DNA of 15,447 nucleotides from Pseudomonadota bacterium (GCA_018241865.1 JAFECY010000317.1:1-15447), one strand, 5' to 3'. Positions 1-8,783 are shown, counted from the stretch's first letter. Notes: generated by a model not told the origin, from the sequence alone. Numbers and translations are program-made.

Positions 1-2
1 CT

Positions 3-236
3 TGGGGCATTGCTTTTGCCGGCACGCTGGCTTTGCTGGCGGTGATGATTCCGCTGACCGCCAATGCCGCCGCCCTAACCGGCGTGCTGGTGTCGGGCGT
101 GATCGCGGTGGCGTTGATCCGTCTGCCTTACCGGCTCGGCTTGTTGATCGCCGTCATGCTCGGCATGGTGGCGGCGATGAGCGTCGATATCATGCTGGAA
201 CGCCGCAAGCGCGCCGCAGAAGGCGAGAACGCATGA
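3..236 (+). CDS. azlC: AzlC family branched-chain amino-acid exporter, large subunit (C-terminal part)
   Basis: This is the last 77 codons of a gene that begins before the window; the frame is open from the window edge and stops with TGA at 234-236. AzlC and AzlD together form a two-component inner-membrane exporter for branched-chain amino acids or their analogues. The visible part has two hydrophobic segments, around GTLALLAVMIPLTANAA and LGLLIAVMLGMVAAMSVDIM, separated by a short RLPYR loop, and ends in a charged cytoplasmic-type tail (ERRKRAAEGENA). That pattern is typical of the AzlC C-terminus. The stop overlaps the azlD start as ATGA, so the two are translationally coupled. The family call rests mainly on the azlD neighbour plus the membrane pattern. 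The true substrate cannot be read from the sequence. Confidence 0.8.
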   Translation, partial: WGIAFAGTLALLAVMIPLTANAAALTGVLVSGVIAVALIRLPYRLGLLIAVMLGMVAAMSVDIMLERRKRAAEGENA

Positions 237-571
237 GCGCCACCGACATCTGGCTGGTCATCTTGCTGATGACGCTGGCGACGATTATTACCCGCTGCTC
301 TTTTTTCCTGCTCGGCGACCGCATCAAACTGCCGTCTAGGGTGCAGCATGCCTTGCGCTATGCCCCGGCCGCCGCGCTGGCGGCGATCATTGCGCCTGAC
401 TTATTCGTGGTGGTCGGTGCGGACGCCGCGCATGTCTCCTTGTTCAACCCCAAGCTGCTGGCCGCCATCGCCGCCGGCCTGTTCTTCATCGGCACCCGCC
501 GCATGCTGGGTACCATCATGGTCGGCATGGTGGTATTCACGCTGTTGCGGCTTTTTTGGGACAAGATTTGA
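233..571 (+). CDS. azlD: AzlD family branched-chain amino-acid exporter, small subunit
   Basis: A 112-residue, strongly hydrophobic protein whose size is normal for AzlD. It has about four membrane segments: near residues 5-25 (IWLVILLMTLATIITRCSFF), 42-60 (YAPAAALAAIIAPDLFVVV), 72-88 (KLLAAIAAGLFFIG) and 93-110 (LGTIMVGMVVFTLLRLFW). The TR..FFLLGDR stretch after the first helix and the RYAPAAALAAI stretch are typical of the family. It is the partner of AzlC in export of branched-chain amino acids across the inner membrane. ATG 233 was chosen because it overlaps the azlC stop (ATGA) and gives the normal family length; the longer upstream reading in the same frame runs antiphase over azlC and is not real. 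No clear terminator follows it. Confidence 0.88.
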   Translation: MSATDIWLVILLMTLATIITRCSFFLLGDRIKLPSRVQHALRYAPAAALAAIIAPDLFVVVGADAAHVSLFNPKLLAAIAAGLFFIGTRRMLGTIMVGMVVFTLLRLFWDKI

Positions 572-574
572 CTC

Positions 575-614
575 TTGCAAAACGGTGTCTGGGTAGAACC
601 GGGTGCGGTAAAAT
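575..614 (+). promoter_or_regulatory. Putative pgk promoter (TAAAAT -10 box)
   Basis: The 76-nt gap between azlD and pgk contains GCGGTAAAATAGCGG with a -10-like TAAAAT at 609-614. Transcription would start near 621, giving a leader of about 27 nt with no visible Shine-Dalgarno sequence. A TTGCAA at 575-580 looks like a -35 box but lies 28 nt away, too far for a standard sigma70 spacing; the hexamer at the right distance is poor. The same GGTAAAATA string precedes dnaE. Confidence 0.4.
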
Positions 615-647
615 AGCGGTCTTTTCTTTTCCTCATGTTTTTCTGTC

Positions 648-1841
648 ATGCAATTCAACCGCCTGAGTGATTTGATCGTCCGTAACCAGTTGCAAGGCAA
701 GCGCGTTTTCATCCGCGCCGATCTCAATGTGCCGCAAGACGATGCTGGCAATATCACCGAAGACACCCGCATCCGCGCCTCGGTGCCGGCGATTCAGGCG
801 GCTCTGCAAGCCGGTGCGGCTGTGATGGTGACGTCGCACCTCGGTCGTCCGACCGAAGGCGAGTTCAAGCCGGCAGATTCGCTGGCGCCGATTGCCCAGC
901 GCCTGTCCGAACTGTTGGGCGTGACCGTGCCGCTCAAGCAAAACTGGATCGACGGCGTGGACGTGCAGCCGGGTCAAGTGGTCTTGCTGGAAAACTGCCG
1001 CGTCAACAAGGGCGAGAAAAAGAATAGCGACGAGCTGGCGCAAAAGATGGCGCAACTGTGCGACGTGTATGTCAACGATGCCTTCGGCACCGCCCATCGC
1101 GCCGAAGCGACTACCCACGGCATCGCCAAGTTCGCGCCGATCGCCTGTGCCGGCCCGCTCTTGGCAGCTGAACTCGATGCGTTGGGCAAAGCGCTCGGCC
1201 AGCCGGCGCGACCACTGGTGGCCATCGTTGCAGGCTCGAAGGTCTCAACCAAACTATCCATCCTCGAATCGTTGGCCGACAAGGTCGATAAGCTGATCGT
1301 CGGCGGCGGCATCGCCAATACTTTCATGTTGGCTGCTGGTTTGAAAATCGGCAAATCGCTGGCGGAGGCCGATCTGGTTGGTGATGCCAAAAAAATTATC
1401 GATAAGATGGCCGCACGCGGCGCGTCGGTGCCGATTCCGGTCGATGTGGTGTGTGCCAAAGAATTTTCCCCGACCGCTGTCGCCGCCACCAAGAATGTGA
1501 ACGAAGTCGCCGACGACGACATGATTCTCGACATCGGCCCGCAAACCGCCGCGCAATTGGCGCAGCAACTCAGTCAGGCCGGCACCATCGTCTGGAACGG
1601 CCCGGTCGGCGTGTTCGAGTTCGATCAATTCGCCGGCGGCACCAAGACTCTGGCGCAGGCGATTGCCACCTCGAAGGCATTTTCGATTGCCGGTGGTGGT
1701 GACACGCTGGCCGCTATCGCCAAGTACGACATCGCCGACAAGATCGGTTACATCTCGACCGGCGGCGGCGCTTTCCTGGAATTCCTCGAAGGCAAAACCC
1801 TGCCGGCGGTTGCCGTGCTGCTGGAACGGGCCAAGGACTGA
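648..1841 (+). CDS. pgk: Phosphoglycerate kinase
   Basis: This enzyme interconverts 1,3-bisphosphoglycerate + ADP and 3-phosphoglycerate + ATP in the cytosol (glycolysis and gluconeogenesis). The 397-residue length is normal for a bacterial PGK. The N-terminal substrate domain shows RADLNVP at 23-29, TRIR at 40-43 and TSHLGRP at 62-68, the basic patch that holds the phosphoglycerate. LLEN-R (about 109-113) and [13 protein letters not shown] follow. The nucleotide domain shows [27 protein letters not shown] and the terminal SIAGGGDT and [14 protein letters not shown] glycine loops. ATG 648 matches the usual N-terminus (a short start before the RADLNVP strand); no strong ribosome site precedes it. 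pyk follows 41 nt downstream in the same direction and is probably co-transcribed. Confidence 0.98.
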   Translation: MQFNRLSDLIVRNQLQGKRVFIRADLNVPQDDAGNITEDTRIRASVPAIQAALQAGAAVMVTSHLGRPTEGEFKPADSLAPIAQRLSELLGVTVPLKQNWIDGVDVQPGQVVLLENCRVNKGEKKNSDELAQKMAQLCDVYVNDAFGTAHRAEATTHGIAKFAPIACAGPLLAAELDALGKALGQPARPLVAIVAGSKVSTKLSILESLADKVDKLIVGGGIANTFMLAAGLKIGKSLAEADLVGDAKKIIDKMAARGASVPIPVDVVCAKEFSPTAVAATKNVNEVADDDMILDIGPQTAAQLAQQLSQAGTIVWNGPVGVFEFDQFAGGTKTLAQAIATSKAFSIAGGGDTLAAIAKYDIADKIGYISTGGGAFLEFLEGKTLPAVAVLLERAKD

Positions 1842-1882
1842 TCGCCTGTCTGCATAACTCTTACTCGTTACGACATCTTCCT

Positions 1883-3316
1883 ATGCGCCGTTCCACCAAA
1901 ATCGTTGCCACTATCGGCCCTGCCTCGAATGACCTCGACATCCTGACGCGCATGATTGCCGCTGGCGTCGATGTGGTGCGGCTGAATTTCTCGCATGGCA
2001 AGGCGCAAGACCATATAGACCGGGCGCGCATGGTGCGCGAAGCGGCGCAAGCCTGCGGCCGCGAAATCGCCATCATGGCCGATCTGCAGGGGCCGAAAAT
2101 CCGCGTCGGCAAATTCGAGAACGGCAAGATCGAGCTAGTGAAGGGTGCGCCCTTCATCCTCGACGCCAATTGCGAACTGGGGAATCAAGAACAAGTCGGC
2201 CTCGATTACAAAGAATTGCCGCGTGACTTGAAGCCGGCCGACGTGCTGTTGCTGAACGATGGCTTGATCGTGCTGGTGGTGGATAAAGTGGTCGGCAGCG
2301 CCATCCACACCACAGTCAAGATTGGCGGCGAACTATCCAACAACAAGGGCATCAACCGTCAAGGCGGCGGCCTGTCCGCGCCGGCGCTGACCGCCAAGGA
2401 CATGGAAGACATCAAGACCGCGATGAGCATTCGAGCGGATTATGTCGCGGTATCTTTTCCGAAAAATGCCGCCGACATGATGATGGCGCGCCAGTTGGCC
2501 AACATCGCCGGCGAGCCGCACAAACACAAGCCGATGATGATCGCCAAGATCGAGCGCGCCGAAGCGATTCCCGCCTTGCAGGAAATCCTCGACGCCTCCG
2601 ACGGCATCATGGTGGCGCGCGGCGACCTTGCTGTCGAAGTCGGCAACGCCGCCGTGCCGGCGCTGCAAAAGCGCATGATTAAGATGGCGCGCGCATCCAA
2701 CAAGCTGGCGATCACCGCCACGCAAATGATGGAATCGATGATCGTCAACGCCATCCCGACCCGCGCCGAAGTTTCCGACGTGGCGAACGCGGTGCTGGAC
2801 GGCACCGATGCCGTGATGACGTCTGCCGAAACCGCCTCCGGCCGCTACCCGCTTGAAACCGTGGAAGCGATGGCGGCGATTTGCCTGGAAGCGGAAAAAT
2901 CGGAACGCTACACGCTCGATGCCGATTTCCTCAACGTGACCTTTACCCGCATCGACCAGTCGATTGCCTACGGCGCGTTGTTCACCGCTTACCATTTGCG
3001 CGCGAAAGCCATCGTCGCGCTGACCGAATCCGGCTCGACTGCTTTGTGGATGAGCCGCTACAACATCGACATCCCGATCTTCGCCATGACCCATGTGCTG
3101 GGCACCCAGCGCAAGGCTGCGCTCTACCGCAACGTTCGCACTTTCGAGATGGCGCATTCGCTCGACAGCGACGCCGTGATGAAAGCCGCGCAGGATTCGC
3201 TGCTGGCCAAGGGACTGGTGCAGAAAGGCGACATGATCGTCGTCACTTGGGGTGAGCCGATGGGGCAGGTCGGCGGCACCAATGCGTTAAAAATTATGCG
3301 GGTCGGGGAACATTGA
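1883..3316 (+). CDS. pyk: Pyruvate kinase (PykA-like)
   Basis: Catalyses phosphoenolpyruvate + ADP to pyruvate + ATP, the last step of glycolysis. At 477 residues it is full length and resembles Escherichia coli PykA more than PykF, for example in SNNKGIN, GGGLSA and VERAEA-like KIERAEAI. Domain A begins with STKIVATIGPAS and RLNFSHG. ADLQGPKIRVG (about 65-75) leads into the B domain, and domain A resumes with VAVSFPKN. The catalytic lysine is K222 in KIERAEA. The metal and phosphate loop is MVARGDLAVEVG, and TATQMMESM and PTRAEVSDVANAVLDGTDAVM complete the barrel. The C-terminal regulatory domain carries TESGSTA. GDLAVE replaces the commoner GDLGVE, a small variation. The start has no clear Shine-Dalgarno, but the residues right after ATG match the family N-terminus. 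Confidence 0.97.
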   Translation: MRRSTKIVATIGPASNDLDILTRMIAAGVDVVRLNFSHGKAQDHIDRARMVREAAQACGREIAIMADLQGPKIRVGKFENGKIELVKGAPFILDANCELGNQEQVGLDYKELPRDLKPADVLLLNDGLIVLVVDKVVGSAIHTTVKIGGELSNNKGINRQGGGLSAPALTAKDMEDIKTAMSIRADYVAVSFPKNAADMMMARQLANIAGEPHKHKPMMIAKIERAEAIPALQEILDASDGIMVARGDLAVEVGNAAVPALQKRMIKMARASNKLAITATQMMESMIVNAIPTRAEVSDVANAVLDGTDAVMTSAETASGRYPLETVEAMAAICLEAEKSERYTLDADFLNVTFTRIDQSIAYGALFTAYHLRAKAIVALTESGSTALWMSRYNIDIPIFAMTHVLGTQRKAALYRNVRTFEMAHSLDSDAVMKAAQDSLLAKGLVQKGDMIVVTWGEPMGQVGGTNALKIMRVGEH

Positions 3317-3381
3317 TTGATTTGCCGAAGACCGGCATTTGCGTCGTCCGCGCACCAATTTGATTGCTATTTGATTTTTCT

Positions 3382-3386
3382 GGAGA
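3382..3386 (+). promoter_or_regulatory. Ribosome binding site of fba
   Basis: GGAGA lies 6 nt before ATG 3393. It is one of the few clear Shine-Dalgarno matches in the window and fixes the fba start. Confidence 0.7.
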
Positions 3387-3392
3387 ACAGCC

Positions 3393-4457
3393 ATGCCACT
3401 CGTATCGATGCGCCAATTGCTCGACCATGCCGCTGAAAACGGTTACGGTCTGCCGGCATTCAACGTCAACAATCTGGAACAGGTTTCCGCCATCATGGCC
3501 GCCGCCGATGCCGTTGGTGCGCCGGTCATCATGCAAGCCTCGGCCGGTGCGCGCAAGTATGCCGGCGAAGCCTTCCTGCGCCATTTGATCGAAGCGGCGG
3601 TGGAAGCCTATCCGCACATCCCGGTCGTCATGCATCAAGACCACGGCCAGTCGCCGGCGGTGTGCATGGCCGCGATCAAGTCCGGCTTCACCTCGGTGAT
3701 GATGGACGGTTCGCTGAATGAAGACGGCAAGTCGGTTGCCAGCTACGAATACAACGTCGATGTCTCGCGCGAAGTGGTGAAGTTTTCCCACTCGATCGGC
3801 GTCACCGTCGAAGCCGAACTGGGCGTGCTCGGCTCGTTGGAAACCATGATGGGCGATAAAGAAGACGGTCACGGTGCCGACGGCAAGATGACCCGCGAAC
3901 AGTTGTTGACCGACGTCGGCCAAGCTGCCGACTTCGTCAAGCAAACCCAGTGCGACGCCTTGGCGATCGCCATCGGCACTTCGCACGGTGCTTACAAATT
4001 CTCGCGCAAACCGACCGGCGACATCCTCGCGATCGACCGCATCAAGGAAATTCATGCGCGCATTCCGAATACCCACCTGGTGATGCATGGTTCGTCCTCG
4101 GTACCGCAGGAATTGCTGGCCGAGATCCGCGAATTCGGCGGCGACATGAAAGAAACCTACGGCGTGCCGGTCGAGGAAATCCAGGAAGGCATCAAGCACG
4201 GCGTGCGCAAGATCAACATCGACACCGACATCCGTTTGGCGATGACCGGCGCGATCCGCCGCTATTTTGCCGAGAATCCATCCAAGTTCGACCCGCGCGA
4301 TTATCTGAAGCCGGCGCGCGAAGCTGCCATGCTGGTTTGCAAGGCGCGTTATCTATCCTTCGGCTGCGAAGGTCAAGCCGGCAAGGTCAAGGCGCTGCCG
4401 CTGGAAAAAATGGCGGAGAAATACAAGAAGGGCGAATTGAAGCAGGTTGTGCAGTAA
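3393..4457 (+). CDS. fba: Class II fructose-1,6-bisphosphate aldolase (Calvin-cycle subtype)
   Basis: Zinc-dependent aldolase that splits fructose-1,6-bisphosphate to dihydroxyacetone phosphate and glyceraldehyde-3-phosphate, or joins them. The 354-residue length and motifs fit the class II 'Calvin cycle' subtype (CbbA-like) rather than the E. coli FbaA type. HQDHG at 81-85 holds the catalytic aspartate D83 and zinc ligand H84. [11 protein letters not shown] follows near 142, then zinc ligands H198 (GTSHGAYKF) and H232 (MHGSSSVP), and NIDTD at 275-279 for phosphate binding. It is preceded by GGAGA at a good distance and lies 76 nt after pyk. No rubisco or phosphoribulokinase gene is in view, so a glycolytic/gluconeogenic role is the safe reading. 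Palindromic element A begins 5 nt after the stop codon. Confidence 0.96.
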   Translation: MPLVSMRQLLDHAAENGYGLPAFNVNNLEQVSAIMAAADAVGAPVIMQASAGARKYAGEAFLRHLIEAAVEAYPHIPVVMHQDHGQSPAVCMAAIKSGFTSVMMDGSLNEDGKSVASYEYNVDVSREVVKFSHSIGVTVEAELGVLGSLETMMGDKEDGHGADGKMTREQLLTDVGQAADFVKQTQCDALAIAIGTSHGAYKFSRKPTGDILAIDRIKEIHARIPNTHLVMHGSSSVPQELLAEIREFGGDMKETYGVPVEEIQEGIKHGVRKINIDTDIRLAMTGAIRRYFAENPSKFDPRDYLKPAREAAMLVCKARYLSFGCEGQAGKVKALPLEKMAEKYKKGELKQVVQ

Positions 4458-4462
4458 ACCAG

Positions 4463-4569
4463 TTTAACCACGGCGGGCACGGCGAACACGGCGCAAAACA
4501 AATCGCCAATCCCGGTCGAGGTGCAAGTCATTGGGTTTCGCCGTGCCCGCCGTGTGCGCCGTGGTTAAA
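4463..4569 (+). repeat. Palindromic repeat element A (outer module only)
   Basis: Two 31-nt arms (4463-4493 and 4539-4569) are inverted copies matching at 27 of 31 positions. The outermost 13 pairs (TTTAACCACGGCG) are perfect, then two 2-nt mismatched steps occur at heptamer spacers. Each arm has three CACGGCG heptamers spaced by 2 nt. The 45-nt loop holds no second palindrome. A T5 run (4573-4577) follows the right arm, so the hairpin could end fba transcription. It lies 5 nt after the fba stop and 17 nt before purC. Other copies are at 10519-10695 and 15102-15357. Confidence 0.92.
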
Positions 4570-4586
4570 TCGTTTTTAGAATACAT

Positions 4587-5483
4587 ATGAACAGTCTCTA
4601 CCAATCTACCATCACCTCCCTGCCAGTGCTCGGCCGCGGCAAGGTGCGCGACAACTACGCGGTCGGCGACGACAAAATCCTGATCGTCACCACCGACCGC
4701 CTTTCGGCTTTCGATGTCGTGATGGGCGAACCGATCCCCGCTAAGGGAAAAGTATTGAACCAGATGTCCGATTTCTGGTTCGAGAAACTCGGCGCAATCG
4801 TGCCGAATCACCTGACCGGCATTGCACCCGAGTCGGTGGTGCAGCCGAACGAAGTCGAGCAGGTGCGCGGCCGCGCCGTGGTCGCCAAACGTCTGCAGCC
4901 GATCTTGGTCGAAGCCGTGGTGCGTGGCTACATCATCGGTTCCGGCTGGAAGGATTATCAAGCGACCGGCGCGATTTGCGGCGTCGCGTTGCCGCAAGGC
5001 TTGCGCCAAGCCGACAAGCTGACCGAACCGATTTTCACGCCGGCGGCCAAGGCTGATATCGGCGAGCATGACGAGAACATCAGTTTCGCCGAGATGGAAC
5101 AGCGCATCGGCAAGGAACTCGCCGCCAAGATGCGCGATGTCAGCATCAAGCTGTACCAGACCGCCGCCGATTACGCGGCGACGCGCGGCATCATCATCGC
5201 CGATACCAAGTTCGAGTTCGGCCTCGATGACAACGGCACGCTGCACCTGATGGATGAAGTGCTGACCGCTGATTCCTCGCGCTTCTGGCCGGCCGATTCC
5301 TATGCGCCCGGCATGTCGCCGCCATCCTTCGACAAGCAGTTCGTGCGCGATTATCTGGAAACGCTGACGCACTGGAACAAGACTGCTCCCGCTCCGGCAT
5401 TGCCGGCGGATGTGATTGAAAAGACCGGAGCCAAGTACCGCGAGGCACTGGAGCGCCTGACCGGGACCACACTGAAAGACTAA
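4587..5483 (+). CDS. purC: Phosphoribosylaminoimidazole-succinocarboxamide (SAICAR) synthase
   Basis: Joins CAIR to aspartate with ATP to make SAICAR, a step of de novo purine synthesis. The 298 residues match the longer form of the enzyme (as in yeast Ade1) rather than the roughly 240-residue E. coli form. Motifs: GRGKVRDNY at 16-24 (ATP loop), [20 protein letters not shown], the family signature [16 protein letters not shown], and the second signature [11 protein letters not shown] followed by [15 protein letters not shown]. The substrate-binding C-terminal part has [15 protein letters not shown] 4587 gives a normal N-terminus; upstream is only AGAATACAT, a weak ribosome site, with the stem of element A ending 17 nt away. 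purE follows after 9 nt. Confidence 0.97.
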   Translation: MNSLYQSTITSLPVLGRGKVRDNYAVGDDKILIVTTDRLSAFDVVMGEPIPAKGKVLNQMSDFWFEKLGAIVPNHLTGIAPESVVQPNEVEQVRGRAVVAKRLQPILVEAVVRGYIIGSGWKDYQATGAICGVALPQGLRQADKLTEPIFTPAAKADIGEHDENISFAEMEQRIGKELAAKMRDVSIKLYQTAADYAATRGIIIADTKFEFGLDDNGTLHLMDEVLTADSSRFWPADSYAPGMSPPSFDKQFVRDYLETLTHWNKTAPAPALPADVIEKTGAKYREALERLTGTTLKD

Positions 5484-5489
5484 GGGGGA
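5483..5489 (+). promoter_or_regulatory. Ribosome binding site of purE
   Basis: AGGGGGA starts at the last base of the purC stop codon and sits 3-4 nt before ATG 5493. This strong purine-rich site supports the purE start and purC-purE co-transcription. Confidence 0.6.
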
Positions 5490-5492
5490 AGC

Positions 5493-5996
5493 ATGGCACA
5501 AGCAGATGCAGGCAAGCCGCTGGTCGGCGTGGTCATGGGTTCCTCTTCCGACTGGGACGTGATGCAGCATGCGGTCGCTATCCTGAAGGAATTCGGTATT
5601 TCTCATGAGGCGAAAGTCGTTTCCGCCCATCGCATGCCGGACGACATGTTCGCCTATGCCGATTCCGCGCGCGAACGCGGTCTGCGCGCCATCATCGCCG
5701 GCGCTGGCGGCGCGGCGCATTTGCCGGGCATGATCGCGGCAAAAACCATCGTGCCGGTGCTCGGTGTGCCGGTGCCGTCCAAATACCTGCGCGGCGAGGA
5801 TTCTCTGCTGTCCATCGTACAAATGCCCAAGGGCATACCGGTTTCGACTTTCGCCATCGGCGAAGCCGGCGCTGCGAATGCGGCGCTGACCGCGATCGCC
5901 ATCATGGCGACTACCGACGACAAGCTGGCGGCGCGCCTGCAGGACTTCCGCGCCAAGCAAACGCAAGCGGCCCAGGCGATGACCTTGCCGGCATGA
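5493..5996 (+). CDS. purE: N5-carboxyaminoimidazole ribonucleotide mutase (class I PurE)
   Basis: Moves the carboxyl group of N5-CAIR to carbon 4 to form CAIR, the substrate of the neighbouring PurC. The 167-residue length and motifs are those of the class I (bacterial) mutase. GSSSDW at 16-21 binds the phosphate. SAHRMP at 44-49 contains the catalytic histidine H46. [12 protein letters not shown] closes the site, and GVPV and [17 protein letters not shown] are conserved. The presence of purK immediately downstream agrees with the two-enzyme PurK/PurE route rather than the single class II enzyme. The TGA stop overlaps the purK start (ATGA), implying translational coupling. Confidence 0.97.
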   Translation: MAQADAGKPLVGVVMGSSSDWDVMQHAVAILKEFGISHEAKVVSAHRMPDDMFAYADSARERGLRAIIAGAGGAAHLPGMIAAKTIVPVLGVPVPSKYLRGEDSLLSIVQMPKGIPVSTFAIGEAGAANAALTAIAIMATTDDKLAARLQDFRAKQTQAAQAMTLPA

Positions 5997-7186
5997 GCGA
6001 CAAGCCAGCCTCCTTCATTCCTGCCGCCACACCCGCCACCTGGTTGGGCGTGATGGGCGGCGGCCAGCTCGGCCGCATGTTTGCTCACGCCGCGCAAGCG
6101 ATGGGATTCAAGGTCGCGGTGCTGGAGCCGGCGCGCGATTGTCCGGCCGGCCACGCCGCCGATCATTTGCTGTGCGCCGGCTACACCGATGCAGCGGCGC
6201 TCGACGAACTGGCCGAACAATGCGTCGCCATCACCACCGAATTTGAAAACGTCCCGGCGCAAAGCCTAGCGCGGCTGGCGCAAAAACGTTTTGTCGCGCC
6301 TTCCGCCGCCTGCGTCTCGATCGCGCAAGACCGCATTGAGGAAAAGCGCTTCTTCACCGAAGCCGCTGCTGCTTCCGGCGTGCTGCCGGCGCCGAACCAG
6401 ACCATCGCTTCGCATGCCGACATCGACGCCATTCCCGATGCCTTGCTGCCGGGGATATTGAAGACGGTGCGTCTCGGCTATGACGGCAAGGGGCAGGTAC
6501 GCGTGAAGACGCGCGAAGACGTGCGCGCCGCTTTCGACGGCATGCAAGGCGTCACCTGCATTCTGGAAAAGATGCTGCCGTTGGCTTACGAAGTCTCGGT
6601 GCTGGCCGCGCGCGGCGACGACGGCAAGGCGGTGGTCTATCCCATCGCCGAGAACGTGCACCGCGACGGCATCCTGTTCACCACCACCGTGCCGGGGCCG
6701 AATGTCTCGGCCGAGTGCGCGCACAAGGCGCAGGCAGCGGCGCTGGCGCTCATTGCCAAGCTCGGTTACGTCGGCGTGCTGTGCATCGAATTTTTCGTGC
6801 TGCAGGATGGCTCGCTGGTGGTCAACGAAATGGCGCCGCGCCCGCACAACAGCGGCCATTACACCATCGACGCCTGCATCACCAGCCAGTTCGCGCAGCA
6901 AGTGCGCGCGATGGCGCGTTTGCCGCTGGGTGACGTGCGCCAGCATTCGCCGGCAGTGATGCTGAACATTCTCGGCGACCTCTGGTTTGAGAATGGCAGT
7001 GAACAAGCCCGTGAGCCGGCATGGGACAAGGTGTTGGCGTTACCCGGCGCAAACCTGCACCTGTACGGCAAGGACGACGCCCGCCGCGGCCGCAAAATGG
7101 GTCACGTGACTTTCGTCGCGACGACCATACAGCAGGCGCAAGACAGCTTCCGCGCCGCCTGCGCCATCCTCGGCATCGCCGCCTGA
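5993..7186 (+). CDS. purK: N5-carboxyaminoimidazole ribonucleotide synthase (PurK)
   Basis: ATP-grasp enzyme that carboxylates AIR with bicarbonate and ATP to give N5-CAIR, passed on to PurE. At 397 residues it is at the long end of the family; the first 16 or so residues are an extension. Visible parts are the N-terminal glycine loop [12 protein letters not shown] at 18-29, TTEFENVP, the ATP-grasp lysine region [31 protein letters not shown], and the metal-binding end [30 protein letters not shown] 5993 overlaps the purE stop. A start further in would be possible but would lose the overlap. tsaC follows after 12 nt. Confidence 0.97.
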   Translation: MSDKPASFIPAATPATWLGVMGGGQLGRMFAHAAQAMGFKVAVLEPARDCPAGHAADHLLCAGYTDAAALDELAEQCVAITTEFENVPAQSLARLAQKRFVAPSAACVSIAQDRIEEKRFFTEAAAASGVLPAPNQTIASHADIDAIPDALLPGILKTVRLGYDGKGQVRVKTREDVRAAFDGMQGVTCILEKMLPLAYEVSVLAARGDDGKAVVYPIAENVHRDGILFTTTVPGPNVSAECAHKAQAAALALIAKLGYVGVLCIEFFVLQDGSLVVNEMAPRPHNSGHYTIDACITSQFAQQVRAMARLPLGDVRQHSPAVMLNILGDLWFENGSEQAREPAWDKVLALPGANLHLYGKDDARRGRKMGHVTFVATTIQQAQDSFRAACAILGIAA

Positions 7187-7198
7187 TTTTTCCGCGCC

Positions 7199-8254
7199 AT
7201 GTCCGACGCCGCATCTGATCCACTCGACTGGCACGCCATCCGCGCCGCCGCCCGCCTGCTGGAACAGGGCGCGCTGGCCGCCTTTCCCACTGAAACCGTG
7301 TACGGCCTCGGTGCCGATGCCGAAAACCCGCAAGCCGTGGCGAAAATCTACGCCGCCAAGGGTCGGCCATCGAGCCACCCGGTGATCGTCCACCTCGCGC
7401 CGCAAGCCGACATCGCCTACTGGGCAACCGACATCCCCGCCGAAACGCGCAAGCTGATCGCCGCCTTCTGGCCGGGACCGCTGACCCTCATTTTAAAACG
7501 CGCCGCGCATATCCCCGATGCCGTATCGGGCGGGCAGGACAGCATCGGCCTGCGCTGTCCCTCGCACCCGGTGGCGCAAGCCTTGCTGGCGGAATTCAAA
7601 CAAGGCAAGGGCGGTGTCGCCGCACCCTCGGCCAACAAGTTCGGCCACGTCAGTCCCACCACGGCGCAGCATGTGCGCGAGGAATTCGATGGCGATGAAT
7701 CGATTGCTTGCGTGCTCGACGGCGGCCAGAGCGCAGTCGGCATCGAATCCACCATCATCGACCTGTCGCGCATGGCGTCGCACGGCCCGGTATTGCTGCG
7801 CCCCGGCCACGTCTCCCCGCAACAGATCGCCGCCGTGATCGGCAGTCTGCCGCGCGCGCCCGACGCCGCTGCCCCGCGCGCCTCCGGCACGCTCGACGCG
7901 CACTATGCGCCGGGGACTCCGGTGGCGCTGGTGGCGCAAGACCAGTTGCAATCGGTGCTGGAAAAACTGGCGCAAGCCGGCAAGCAAGTCGCACTGATGC
8001 GGCGCATGTCGGCACCGCTCGCCGTGGCGGTCGCGCAAGTGCAGCTCGCCGCCACGCCCGACGGCTATGCGCACGACTTGTATGCGGCGCTGCGCGACAT
8101 GGATCATGTTCATGCCGACTTGATCGTGGTGGAAGCGCCGCCGGTCGATGGCGACTGGCAGGGGGTCAATGACCGCTTGAAGCGGGCAGCGTTTGATTCG
8201 GCGGGGATTATTGAGCGGTTGCTGTTGAAGAATGCGGGATATGCTGCTGACTAA
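7199..8254 (+). CDS. tsaC: L-threonylcarbamoyladenylate synthase, long Sua5/TsaC2 type
   Basis: Makes threonylcarbamoyl-AMP from threonine, bicarbonate and ATP, the first step of t6A formation at position 37 of ANN-decoding tRNAs. The YrdC domain fills the first two thirds: PTETVYGLGAD at 30-40, KGRP at 54-57, PGPLTLILKR, GLRCPSHP, APSANKFGHVSPT and DGGQSAVGIESTIID. The 351-residue length and a C-terminal part with the linker SGTLDAHYAPGTPV and the closing VNDRLKRAA mark it as the two-domain Sua5 type rather than the short TsaC of E. coli. It follows purK by 12 nt and is probably the last gene of that transcript. After its stop the base composition becomes clearly AT-richer. Confidence 0.93.
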   Translation: MSDAASDPLDWHAIRAAARLLEQGALAAFPTETVYGLGADAENPQAVAKIYAAKGRPSSHPVIVHLAPQADIAYWATDIPAETRKLIAAFWPGPLTLILKRAAHIPDAVSGGQDSIGLRCPSHPVAQALLAEFKQGKGGVAAPSANKFGHVSPTTAQHVREEFDGDESIACVLDGGQSAVGIESTIIDLSRMASHGPVLLRPGHVSPQQIAAVIGSLPRAPDAAAPRASGTLDAHYAPGTPVALVAQDQLQSVLEKLAQAGKQVALMRRMSAPLAVAVAQVQLAATPDGYAHDLYAALRDMDHVHADLIVVEAPPVDGDWQGVNDRLKRAAFDSAGIIERLLLKNAGYAAD

Positions 8255-8392
8255 AATGGCTTATTGCTTCGTTCGATGGTGTTGGTTGCTTATGTTTGAG
8301 GGGACGGCTCAGAGTTTGACCCTATATAACTGCTGGAAGATGAAAAACTTGGTAGATGCGTTGCCGAGTAAAAACTGAGAGATACCTGCGAA

Positions 8393-8776
8393 ATGGGTAG
8401 GCTGGATTTTATGGGTAAAAGTATTGCATCATTTTTCTTAGTTTTATTTTTGAATGGCCATGCTCATGGTGTTGAGCAGGGAGCGCCGTATCAATACATT
8501 GGCAAAATTCCGGTGCAGTGCCCTATCACGATAAAAACAGTTACTGCCACAATCTATACCGGACGATTTCACATTACTCCGAAAAAGGCAGTTCAATTAG
8601 CGGCCGAAACAGTAGGGAGTGGCATCAAGTGCAACGCTGTTTTTCTGCAGGATGTTTATGCTGATCGCAACAGCTACTACATCATCAAGAGCATCGATGG
8701 CCCGATGAAAGCTGACGTCAATGCGGTTATTGTGAATGGAACTACGGGCGGCGTAGTCATCCGGCGTTTGAAATAA
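8393..8776 (+). CDS. Small exported protein, PepSY-like (hypothetical)
   Basis: I do not recognise a named gene. The 127-residue product has a likely signal peptide: a charged start, the hydrophobic stretch SIASFFLVLFL, then NGHAHG followed by VEQG as a possible cleavage site. The mature part holds two cysteines (VQCP and IKCN) that could pair in the periplasm. The second half, with ITPKKAVQLAAETV, then NSYYIIKSID and ADVNAVIVNGTTGGVV, follows the helix - strand - strand-with-TG-turn layout of PepSY domains; this is a weak resemblance. ATG 8411 is an equally good start (121 residues, cleaner signal peptide). The gene and the 138 nt before it are AT-richer than all neighbours, suggesting separate origin. 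It converges on apaH, with only 7 nt between the stops. Confidence 0.65.
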   Translation: MGRLDFMGKSIASFFLVLFLNGHAHGVEQGAPYQYIGKIPVQCPITIKTVTATIYTGRFHITPKKAVQLAAETVGSGIKCNAVFLQDVYADRNSYYIIKSIDGPMKADVNAVIVNGTTGGVVIRRLK

Positions 8777-8783
8777 AACCGCT

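Noticed and set aside
3323..3337. Hairpin TGCCG-AAGAC-CGGCA after pyk as a terminator
   Set aside because: Short stem followed by only TTT; fba is likely read through from pyk.
4464..5966. A 500-codon minus-strand frame opposite purC and purE
   Set aside because: Antisense shadow of two well-supported genes, with no recognisable motifs.
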